Assembly (NCBI GenBank): GCA_022706625.1 | Contig: JAKJCD010000020.1 | Location: 1 to 19,105 of the forward strand | Source of the DNA: Bacillota bacterium | GTDB lineage: Bacteria; Bacillota; Clostridia; Peptostreptococcales; Anaerovoracaceae | Direction of reading: 5' to 3' | Length of the DNA stretch: 19,105 nt | Shown here: positions 1-6,318 of the stretch, one piece after another | Position numbering within the stretch: the stretch's first letter is position 1 | Layout of the letters: each line of letters opens with the position of its first letter | Program-made: the position numbers and the translations under genes | The notes under the pieces: model-generated | What the model saw: only the letters and a program-made list of their open reading frames with translations | Databases searched by the model: none | What the model was told of the DNA's origin: nothing

Positions 1-150
1 GAACCGTCAGCCTCGCACTTGGTATATTATGCATGTCTCAAAACCCCATATATATGTGTGAATAATTAAATTATAACAAAATATTCGGAATTGTGTCGTA
101 TTTTATTATAATATTTGAAAAAGATGCAAAATCGAACCTGACCTAGGAGG

Positions 151-237
151 ATGGCAAGGGGAGGCAAGGGGACGCTTTGTTTGCCACCCTGGGGTCTGGG
201 GTGGCAAACAAAGCGTCCCCTTGCCTCCCCTTGCCAT
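151..237. repeat. Perfect 39-bp inverted repeat (REP/MITE-like hairpin)
   Basis: Arms 151-189 and 199-237 are exact reverse complements, 39 of 39 bases, around a 9-base loop. Each arm holds a short tandem repeat, GGCAAGGGGA twice, then a GGGGACGCTTTGTTTGCC core. Pairing continues weakly outward (148-150 with 238-240). An exact stem this long is far beyond a normal rho-independent terminator and has no coding function. It could be a REP or MITE-type mobile repeat, or serve as a bidirectional transcript end for a gene to the left. Its copy number in the genome cannot be seen here. An in-frame ATG-to-TAA stretch inside it (151-243) is a by-product of the palindrome. Confidence 0.85.
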
Positions 238-250
238 TCTTAAATTGTTC

Positions 251-280
251 TTGTATTTAGATTCGCCGCCCGTATATAAT
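251..280 (+). promoter_or_regulatory. Candidate sigma-A promoter for the carboxyltransferase gene
   Basis: TTGTAT (251-256) and a perfect TATAAT (275-280) are separated by 18 bases. Transcription would begin near 287 and leave a leader of about 130 bases before the TTG start at 417. The -10 box lies at the left edge of the loop of a GC-rich 12-bp dyad (264-275 with 289-300), so the promoter core and the dyad overlap. Confidence 0.5.
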
Positions 281-300
281 AGTACAGTATACGGGCGGCG
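264..300. promoter_or_regulatory. 12-bp GC-rich dyad overlapping the promoter
   Basis: CGCCGCCCGTAT (264-275) is exactly complementary to ATACGGGCGGCG (289-300), with a 13-base loop. No T-run follows on either side, so it is not a standard intrinsic terminator. Because it surrounds the -10 box and the expected start site, it could be an operator or a structure at the 5' end of the transcript. No regulator is identifiable. Confidence 0.45.
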
Positions 301-416
301 GCTGAGTGTTTGGAAGCCTGTCGCCAAGGGTATCAAAGTTATTGTATTTAGTCACTATTATGGTGTTGGTATCACGGTAAAATATTGGCGCAGATCATTT
401 ATTAGGGGGGAAACAC

Positions 417-1814
417 TTGGGTAAGGTGAAAATCACGGAAACGGCATTGCGGGACGGACATCAGTCACTTATAGCAACCAGGATGACTACGGAGGAAATG
501 GTCCCTATACTGAGTACAATGGACAGGGCGGGCTACCATGCTCTTGAGGTTTGGGGCGGCGCCACTTTCGACGCATGCCTGCGCTTCCTTAATGAAGATC
601 CCTGGGAGAGGCTCAGGGTCATCCGGAAGAATATTAAAAATACAAAACTGCAGATGCTCCTAAGAGGACAGAACCTTCTGGGCTACAAGCATTATGCGGA
701 CGATGTGGTGGAAGAATTTGTAAAGAAAAGCCTGGCCAACGGTATCGATATTATCAGGATTTTTGATGCGCTTAATGATCCCAGAAACTTAATGAAAGCT
801 ATCGAGGCAGTTAAGAAGGGAGGGGGCCATGCTCAGGCGGCTATGTCCTATACCATCAGTCCAGTTCATACCAATGAAGTTTTTGCAAATCTGGCGAAGG
901 ATTTTTCCGATATGGGAGCGGATTCCATTTGCATAAAAGATATGGCCGGCCTTTTGGATCCTTATAATACCTATGCGCTTGTAAAGGAAATAAAGAAAAA
1001 GGTCAGCCTGCCCCTTGAAATTCATACCCATGCCACCAGCGGACTCGGGAGTATGACACTTCTTAAGGCTGTAGAAGCCGGAGCGGATATTATAGATACT
1101 GCGATCTCACCGTTTGGAGAGGGCACCTCTCAGCCTTCCACGGAGTCTATTGTAAAAGCATTTGCCGGTACGGAATGGAATACGGGCATGGATATGGACG
1201 CACTGAACGAGATCGCCGAGTATTTCAGGCCGATCCGTGAAAAATATATTGCGGAAGGGCTCCTGGATCCCAAACTCATGGGAGTAGACATCAATACTTT
1301 AAAATACCAGGTCCCGGGCGGAATGCTGTCCAACCTGGTGTCCCAGCTTAAGCAGCAAAATGCTATGAACAAATTCGAAGAAGTGCTCCGGGAAGTGCCA
1401 AGGGTCAGAGAAGACTTGGGATATCCGCCGCTGGTCACACCTACAAGCCAGATTGTCGGCACCCAGGCGGTACTGAATGTGGTAATGGGCGAGCGCTATA
1501 AGATGGTACCCAATGAAGTCAAACAGCTTGTAAAAGGTATGTACGGAAAAACCACTGTGCCTATCAAAGAAGATATCGTAAAGAAGATCATAGGTGACGA
1601 GGAGCAGATCACTTGCAGGCCGGCAGACCTCATCGAGCCTGAGCTTGAAAGCATCAAAAAAGAGATTGCTCAATACGTTGAGCAGGATGAAGATGTGCTG
1701 ACAAGAGCTATGTTTCCAAAACCATCAATCGATTTCTTTAAGTATAGGAATGCAAAGAGGTATCAGATCGATTCGAGTCTTCTGGATGAAGAGAATATGG
1801 TATATCCTGTATAA
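417..1814 (+). CDS. Oxaloacetate decarboxylase alpha / pyruvate carboxylase subunit B-type carboxyltransferase, no biotin domain
   Basis: This 465-residue protein is a carboxyltransferase that moves CO2 between carboxybiotin and pyruvate or oxaloacetate. The HMGL-like TIM barrel fills roughly the first 280 residues. It shows TALRDGHQS (Asp13), a DACLRF stretch, the CIKDM motif whose Lys174 should be the carboxylated lysine, and the metal-binding HTH pair His203/His205. The conserved PYC/OADA region follows, with QVPGGMLSN. The protein stops near residue 465 with no AMKM biotinyl domain, as in the transcarboxylase 5S subunit and split decarboxylases, so biotin must ride on another protein encoded outside this window. 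The start is TTG, chosen because AGGGGGG lies 6 bases upstream and the N-terminus matches the family; a GTG three codons later is too far from that site. It stands alone. Which complex it belongs to (decarboxylase pump, split pyruvate carboxylase or transcarboxylase) cannot be decided here. Confidence 0.9.
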   Translation: MGKVKITETALRDGHQSLIATRMTTEEMVPILSTMDRAGYHALEVWGGATFDACLRFLNEDPWERLRVIRKNIKNTKLQMLLRGQNLLGYKHYADDVVEEFVKKSLANGIDIIRIFDALNDPRNLMKAIEAVKKGGGHAQAAMSYTISPVHTNEVFANLAKDFSDMGADSICIKDMAGLLDPYNTYALVKEIKKKVSLPLEIHTHATSGLGSMTLLKAVEAGADIIDTAISPFGEGTSQPSTESIVKAFAGTEWNTGMDMDALNEIAEYFRPIREKYIAEGLLDPKLMGVDINTLKYQVPGGMLSNLVSQLKQQNAMNKFEEVLREVPRVREDLGYPPLVTPTSQIVGTQAVLNVVMGERYKMVPNEVKQLVKGMYGKTTVPIKEDIVKKIIGDEEQITCRPADLIEPELESIKKEIAQYVEQDEDVLTRAMFPKPSIDFFKYRNAKRYQIDSSLLDEENMVYPV

Positions 1815-1836
1815 AATCGATTAAACCTGTCCGACT

Positions 1837-2520
1837 TCATTCCAGCTCTTCCACGAGAAAAACGCCGGGCAGAACAGAAAGAAGCTCTACAACTTCCACA
1901 TGACTGATTTTTTTAGGGATCCTGATCGATAGATCCAGACTATAGCCGTCACAGGCAATAGCATCGGATTTGTTGATATGGGTCTCTATTATTGTTATGC
2001 CTTTGCTCCTGACAGAGGAGAGAAACTCCCTAACGCTTGTCATGCAATCTAATTCGACAAAGAGACTCATCATTCTGGAGCGATTGTAGAAGTATACTTC
2101 CAGCCTGGGAAGCAGAGCTAAAGCGCAGAAAACAAAGCTGCCGGCAATTATTGCCCCCGCATAGAAACCGATCCCCAAAGCAAGCCCTATGCATGCGGAA
2201 GCCCATAACCCTGCAGCGGTGGTAAGCCCCTTGACTTTATTTCTGCTTGTAACAAGAATGAGTCCCACTCCAAGAAAGCCGATGCCGCTGATGACCTGTG
2301 CCCCTAGTCTTCCGGGGTCCGACGTATGAGATATGCTTTCAAATATGTATGCATTTGTCATCATTGCCAGAGTGGCTCCTACGCATACCAGGATGTGGGT
2401 ACGAAGCCCCGCCTGATGTTTATTTGCGCCCCGTTCCAATCCGACTATCCCGCCGAAAAGTACCGCAAGAGACAATCTCAGCGCAATGGATGCCAAGTTG
2501 ATACCGTAAAGCCATTCCAT
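1837..2520 (-). CDS. MgtC/SapB family membrane protein
   Basis: The 227-residue product has several hydrophobic segments over about the first 140 residues and then a soluble C-terminal domain of the MgtC/ACT-like type. Family hallmarks are GLERGANKHQAGLRTH, with its arginines and glutamate, then QVISGIGFLGVG and KGLTTAAGLWASA. MgtC relatives are inner-membrane proteins tied to magnesium limitation and, in Salmonella, to inhibition of F1Fo ATP synthase; the role in free-living Clostridia is not settled. I chose the ATG at 2520 because a GGAGGG site lies 7 bases before it. An in-frame ATG five codons earlier (2535) overlaps that ribosome binding site and is unlikely. The gene is convergent with the carboxyltransferase, with only 22 bases between them, and divergent from the Fic-like gene. 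It has its own strong promoter. Confidence 0.9.
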   Translation of the reverse strand: MEWLYGINLASIALRLSLAVLFGGIVGLERGANKHQAGLRTHILVCVGATLAMMTNAYIFESISHTSDPGRLGAQVISGIGFLGVGLILVTSRNKVKGLTTAAGLWASACIGLALGIGFYAGAIIAGSFVFCALALLPRLEVYFYNRSRMMSLFVELDCMTSVREFLSSVRSKGITIIETHINKSDAIACDGYSLDLSIRIPKKISHVEVVELLSVLPGVFLVEELE

Positions 2521-2582
2521 GAGTCCACCCTCCATGTAAAGATACTTACCTGTCTAAATAGATCTCCCGATTTTGTATCCCT

Positions 2583-2611
2583 ATTATATGCAAAATCTTT
2601 GAATGAGTAAA
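2583..2611 (-). promoter_or_regulatory. Sigma-A promoter for the mgtC-like gene
   Basis: Read on the minus strand, TTTACT (2606-2611) and a perfect TATAAT (2583-2588) are separated by exactly 17 bases. The expected start near 2576 leaves a leader of about 55 bases. That is too short for the long magnesium-sensing leaders known upstream of enterobacterial mgtC. Confidence 0.7.
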
Positions 2612-2663
2612 CATTTTTTGTTATTTCATGGTAAAATAAATGCACAGAGAGGAGGGTAGAGCA

Positions 2664-3383
2664 ATGTATCGGGAAATCAAGAAAAAGAAACTCATACTGG
2701 ATAATCGAAAGCCGTTCCGCAAAGAAACAGCACGGCTCATTGCGGAGATAAACCGCCTGGACTGGATATATTCTTCTATGCAGCTGGACGGAGGCAATCT
2801 GAAAAAAGAAGCCGTAGGGAGGATTATAAACGGAGATTTCCTGACTGACATAAGCATAAACGAACATTCCATCATCAGCAATTACAAAGGAGTTATAGAT
2901 CTTGCATACGATATGGCGGAAATGGATTACTATTTAAATGAAAAATACATGTTCAAGCTATACAAGATTTTGACCGGCGAGACAGAAGCAGAATACAGAA
3001 AGAGCAATCCGGTATTGCGGATGATAGCATACAATCCCCCGCATTTTAAAGAGATAGAGGAGCAAATGGAGCTTATGTTCAACTGGCTTCATTCCAATTT
3101 ATATCAAACAAATCCGATTGAGAAAGCAGCGTACTTACATAATAAACTAATTGAAATCTATCCCTATCAAACCTCATCCGAGGCAATGGCCAGAATCGCA
3201 GCCCAATACCATTTGATCCGTAACGGCTTCCCCCCGATCCAATGGAATATCAGCGAACAGGAATACTATGACGCCATTCGTATTTATTTAAAAAATGAAG
3301 ACATCCAACCGATCTATGATGTGCTTGAGCGGGGTGTCTTCAATAAACTGGAGATAATGATGCAGTTGACGGCCGAATCATGA
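2664..3383 (+). CDS. Fic-fold protein with a degenerate, probably inactive catalytic motif
   Basis: The 239-residue protein follows the layout of Fic family proteins. An N-terminal helix carries SMQLDGG (Ser38 to Gly43), resembling the inhibitory (S/T)xxxE(G/N) motif with Asp in place of Glu. A YRKSN...PP segment and the core helix follow at about 158-185. The catalytic loop that should read HPFx(D/E)GNGR is IYPYQTSSEAMAR (165-177): the histidine is Tyr166, and the acidic residue and both glycines are lost. The region after it (LIRNGFPPI, then EYYDAI) is typical Fic, so the fold is probably kept while AMP transfer is not. The start at 2664 follows AGGAGGG by 7 bases; an in-frame ATG at 2640 lies upstream of that site. 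The function is unknown; it may be a binding or regulatory protein. It ends convergently on argH, sharing the stop palindrome. Confidence 0.72.
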   Translation: MYREIKKKKLILDNRKPFRKETARLIAEINRLDWIYSSMQLDGGNLKKEAVGRIINGDFLTDISINEHSIISNYKGVIDLAYDMAEMDYYLNEKYMFKLYKILTGETEAEYRKSNPVLRMIAYNPPHFKEIEEQMELMFNWLHSNLYQTNPIEKAAYLHNKLIEIYPYQTSSEAMARIAAQYHLIRNGFPPIQWNISEQEYYDAIRIYLKNEDIQPIYDVLERGVFNKLEIMMQLTAES

Positions 3384-4679
3384 TTTTGTCGCACGTTTTC
3401 GGACATCGATGGCTTCGTAAACATCCTGCTCAAAAAGAGGAGAGAAGCTCCTGAACTCTGTCAGGGTCATGTCGTCCAACCTTTTGTTCTGACCGATGCA
3501 GTAAAGTACCATCTTTCCGATTACCTCATGGCAGTCCCGGAATGGAAGTCCCTTCTTCACAAGATAATCGGCGGCATCGGTGGCATTCATGAAACCTGAA
3601 TCAACAGCCTTCTCCATGCTTTCTTTTTTAATCTCCATTGTTCTAATCACCTGAGTGAAGATTTCAAGACAATCCTTAAGGGTGTCTCCAGCATCGAAAA
3701 GGGGAGGCTTGTCCTCCTGCATGTCCTTGTTGTAGGTTAGGGGCAATCCTTTCATTATCGTGAGCAAAGAAAACAGATCCCCGTATACTCGTCCTGTTTT
3801 CCCTCTAATAAGTTCGGCCATATCCGGATTTTTCTTCTGGGGCATTATGCTGCTGCCTGTGCTGTAGGCATCGTCAATTTCGATAAAAGCGAATTCAGTG
3901 GAGCTCCAAAGGATGAGCTCTTCACAAAAGCGGGAAAGGTGCATCATGGCGATGGCGCAGCAGGCGGTGAATTCAATTGCGAAATCTCTGTCGCTGACAG
4001 CATCCATGGTATTTTCGCATATTCCGGAAAACCCAAGTTTTTCGGCAACGAAATGACGATCGATGGGATAAGTAGTACCGGCTAAAGCTCCTGCGCCAAG
4101 GGGCAGAAGATCCGTTCGCTTATAGCAGTCACCAAATCTTTCGATATCTCTCTTAAACATCTCATTATAGGCTCCAAGGTGCAGTGCAAGCGTAACAGGC
4201 TGGGCCCTTTGCAGGTGGGTATAGCCCGGCATGATAGTCTCCTTGTGCTGCCCGGACAATTCATCCAAAGCCGCTGCTAAGGCAGAAAGCAAGTCTTGTA
4301 TCTCTCTGATCACTTCTTTTTGATAGAGCCTCAGATCCGTTGCAACCTGATCGTTACGGCTCCTTGCGGTATGCAGCCTCTTGCCTGCGGCGCCTATGCG
4401 CTCTGTGAGCAAGGTTTCAATGTTCATGTGGATATCTTCCCGTTCCGTTAAAAAGGTTACTTTGCCGGCTTCGATATCTTCCATTATTTCATGAAGAGAA
4501 AGCCGAATGGCTTCGGCTTCCTCAATGGGTATTATCCCCTGCCTGCCCAGCATCAGGGCATGGGCGAGACTCCCTTCTATATCATGTTTATAAAGCCTCT
4601 GGTCTGTTTCTATAGAGGCATTGAAAGCATCAGCGGATGAATTCGCCTCCTTTGAGAATCTTCCTTTCCAAAGTTTCAT
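3378..4679 (-). CDS. argH: Argininosuccinate lyase
   Basis: ArgH splits argininosuccinate into arginine and fumarate, the last step of arginine synthesis, as a cytosolic homotetramer. The 433-residue product has the N-terminal KLWKGRF opening, HTARSRNDQ (103-111), the GYTHLQRAQP segment with catalytic-region His155, and the superfamily signature GSSIMPQKKNPD (275-286). It is about 20-25 residues shorter than usual (about 455-465): the family's GGTAP-like tail after the last arginine helix is missing, and the protein ends RKRATKS at the junction with the Fic-like gene. The start is fixed by the conserved N-terminus and by a GGGAGGGA site about 10 bases upstream. It begins inside argG in another frame (50-bp overlap), so translation is probably coupled. 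The shortened tail could lower stability, but all visible active-site motifs are intact. Confidence 0.95.
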   Translation of the reverse strand: MKLWKGRFSKEANSSADAFNASIETDQRLYKHDIEGSLAHALMLGRQGIIPIEEAEAIRLSLHEIMEDIEAGKVTFLTEREDIHMNIETLLTERIGAAGKRLHTARSRNDQVATDLRLYQKEVIREIQDLLSALAAALDELSGQHKETIMPGYTHLQRAQPVTLALHLGAYNEMFKRDIERFGDCYKRTDLLPLGAGALAGTTYPIDRHFVAEKLGFSGICENTMDAVSDRDFAIEFTACCAIAMMHLSRFCEELILWSSTEFAFIEIDDAYSTGSSIMPQKKNPDMAELIRGKTGRVYGDLFSLLTIMKGLPLTYNKDMQEDKPPLFDAGDTLKDCLEIFTQVIRTMEIKKESMEKAVDSGFMNATDAADYLVKKGLPFRDCHEVIGKMVLYCIGQNKRLDDMTLTEFRSFSPLFEQDVYEAIDVRKRATKS

Positions 4680-5898
4680 GAGTATCGGTCCCTCCCTCTA
4701 AGTTCTGCTTGTGGATGGCCCTGATCTTTAGTGGCAGGGCAAATAAGTTGATAAAGCCTTCCGAGTCCTTTTGGTTATATACCTCATCTTTGCTGAATGT
4801 TGCAAATTCTTCACTGTACAAAGAATACTTCGATTTGGATGCGACTGGTATAGCACTCCCCTTATACAGTTTAACCTTTACAGTTCCAGTTAGCAAGTTC
4901 TGGGTAGAATCCACAAAAGCCTCAATGGCTTCTCTTAAAGGAGTGAACCACAATCCGTCATAGACAAGCTGGGAGTATTTTTGTGCTACTATGTTCTTGT
5001 AAGCCAAGGTATCTCGATCCAACACAAGCTTTTCCAATGCAGAGTGAGCTTTGTACAAAACCGTACCTCCTGGAGTCTCATAGACTCCCCGGGATTTCAT
5101 ACCCACAAGGCGGTTTTCTATGATATCAACGGTGCCGACGCCGTTATCGCCGGCAAGCTTGTTTAAAGCAGTAAGAAGGTCAAGAGGACCGAGCGCTTTG
5201 CCGTTTAATGCAACGGGGATACCGTTTTCAAAGCCTATATCGACGTATGTGGGCTCATCCGGGGCATTTTCAGGAGTCACACTCATCTTAAGTATGTCAT
5301 CCTTATGCTGGTTCCACGGATTTTCCAGATTGCCGCCTTCATGGCTAATATGCCAGATGTTTTGATCCCTGCTGTAGATATCGTCTTCCGTCTGGGCAAT
5401 GGCAATGTTATGGGCCTTAGCATAGGCTATACAGTCTTCCCGGGATGTAAGGTCCCAAATCCTCCAGGGGGCAAGGATCTTTATAGCGGGGTTCAAGGCT
5501 TTGATGCTGGCTTCAAACCTGACCTGATCGTTGCCCTTTCCGGTACAGCCGTGGGCTATGTAATAGGCTCCTTCGGCTTCAGCCACTTCGACTAATTTTT
5601 TTGCCATAAGGGGTCTTGCCATCGATGTACCAAGCAGATAGTCTCCCTCATATATTGCACCGGCTTTCAGAGTCGGCCAGATGTAATCGGTGATGAACTC
5701 TTCCCTTATATCCACTATGTAAGCTTTAAAAGCTCCAGTATCATAAGCTTTCTTCTTGATAGCGTCAAAATCTTCATCTTGCCCTGCGTTGCAGCATACA
5801 GCGATCACATCGTAATCATAATGCTCTTTCAGCCAGGTCATAATGACGGATGTATCAAGACCACCCGAATATGCGAGTACTACTTTTTCTTTTTCCAT
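4630..5898 (-). CDS. argG: Argininosuccinate synthase
   Basis: ArgG joins citrulline and aspartate using ATP to form argininosuccinate, the substrate of the next gene's product. The 422-residue protein shows the ATP-pyrophosphatase loop YSGGLDTS (10-17), GTSMARPL (90-97), the signature GCTGKGNDQVRFE (117-129) and WHISHEGGNLENPW. The core ends after LPLKIRA, where related proteins normally stop within a few residues. Here about 25 more residues follow, and the last 16 codons plus the stop are read through the beginning of argH in a different frame. The start follows GGAGG by 8 bases. Transcription comes from a promoter at 6018-6046, with a leader of roughly 110 bases in which I see no T-box or riboswitch signature. 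Earlier arginine genes (argB, argC, argD, argF, argJ) are not nearby. Confidence 0.96.
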   Translation of the reverse strand: MEKEKVVLAYSGGLDTSVIMTWLKEHYDYDVIAVCCNAGQDEDFDAIKKKAYDTGAFKAYIVDIREEFITDYIWPTLKAGAIYEGDYLLGTSMARPLMAKKLVEVAEAEGAYYIAHGCTGKGNDQVRFEASIKALNPAIKILAPWRIWDLTSREDCIAYAKAHNIAIAQTEDDIYSRDQNIWHISHEGGNLENPWNQHKDDILKMSVTPENAPDEPTYVDIGFENGIPVALNGKALGPLDLLTALNKLAGDNGVGTVDIIENRLVGMKSRGVYETPGGTVLYKAHSALEKLVLDRDTLAYKNIVAQKYSQLVYDGLWFTPLREAIEAFVDSTQNLLTGTVKVKLYKGSAIPVASKSKYSLYSEEFATFSKDEVYNQKDSEGFINLFALPLKIRAIHKQNLEGGTDTHETLERKILKGGEFIR

Positions 5899-6017
5899 TT
5901 CCTTTTCCTCCGGTTAGCATATTAATTCCGCGGCCAATTTTGGGTTTTGTTTGTCTTATATGGCGGAACCATGTTAAAACACTGGGCCTGCGGTTTATAA
6001 ACAGTATTATGTGAAGA

Positions 6018-6046
6018 ATTATAGCATTGTGATATGAGGATTGCAA
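6018..6046 (-). promoter_or_regulatory. Sigma-A promoter for argGH
   Basis: On the minus strand TTGCAA (6041-6046) and a perfect TATAAT (6018-6023) have a 17-base spacer. The expected start near 6011 gives a leader of about 110 bases to the argG ATG. Confidence 0.75.
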
Positions 6047-6055
6047 TAGATATTA

Positions 6056-6089
6056 TTATATTTATGCAACATTAATTTATAAATATGCA
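6056..6089 (-). promoter_or_regulatory. Tandem AT-rich motif, possible ArgR operator
   Basis: TTATATTTATGCA (6056-6068) and TTATAAATATGCA (6077-6089) match at 11 of 13 positions and are offset by exactly 21 bases, two helical turns. Paired ARG boxes bound by ArgR hexamers have this same spacing. On the minus strand each reads TGCATA..TATAA, loosely like the ARG-box half sites. It lies about 10 bases upstream of the argG -35 box. It could equally be an AT-rich UP element; the motif match is only partial. Confidence 0.3.
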
Positions 6090-6179
6090 TAAAGTCGAAT
6101 GAAAGAAGGGCATAGTTTGTAAGTTAGCAAGCATATAGTAATTTCAAGCCGTTCTGGTATTGTTCGGACGTACCGTGTC

Positions 6180-6208
6180 TTTACAATGCAGGTAAAAAAA
6201 GATATAAT
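6180..6208 (+). promoter_or_regulatory. Sigma-A promoter for the murB cluster
   Basis: TTTACA (6180-6185) and a perfect TATAAT (6203-6208) are separated by 17 bases. The start site should fall near 6215, leaving a leader of about 100 bases before the murB TTG. The rest of the 5899-6318 gap holds the argG promoter, the tandem motif and this leader; I see no gene in it. Confidence 0.75.
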
Positions 6209-6223
6209 ACATGGAATAATGTA

Positions 6224-6235
6224 ACCGTTAACGGT
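6224..6235. promoter_or_regulatory. 12-bp perfect palindrome in the murB leader
   Basis: ACCGTTAACGGT is a complete dyad lying about 10 bases downstream of the expected transcription start. A CGG followed by six T residues comes just after it (6238-6246), and AACCG (6223-6227) can also pair with CGGTT (6238-6242) to form a weak terminator-like hairpin. It may be an operator or an attenuator, or chance. Confidence 0.35.
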
Positions 6236-6318
6236 ATCGGTTTTTTGAATAATGATCGGCTGATAGATGCAAGTTGCTGCAGCATGCAAAGATTCCGCAG
6301 AATCCCGGAGGTGTTTCC

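Noticed and set aside
151..243. Small open frame of 30 codons preceded directly by AGGAGG
   Set aside because: It lies entirely within the perfect hairpin, its AGGAGG touches the ATG with no spacing, and its composition is dictated by the repeat.
1299..1673. Open frame on the minus strand inside the carboxyltransferase gene
   Set aside because: It has no ribosome binding site and no recognisable motif, and it is antisense to a strongly conserved coding region.
2521..2576. Magnesium-sensing mgtC-type leader
   Set aside because: The predicted leader is only about 55 bases and shows no stem-loops or short proline-rich frame.
5899..6010. T-box or arginine riboswitch in the argG leader
   Set aside because: The leader is only about 110 bases, has no T-box sequence (TGGNACCGCG) and no terminator with a T-run.
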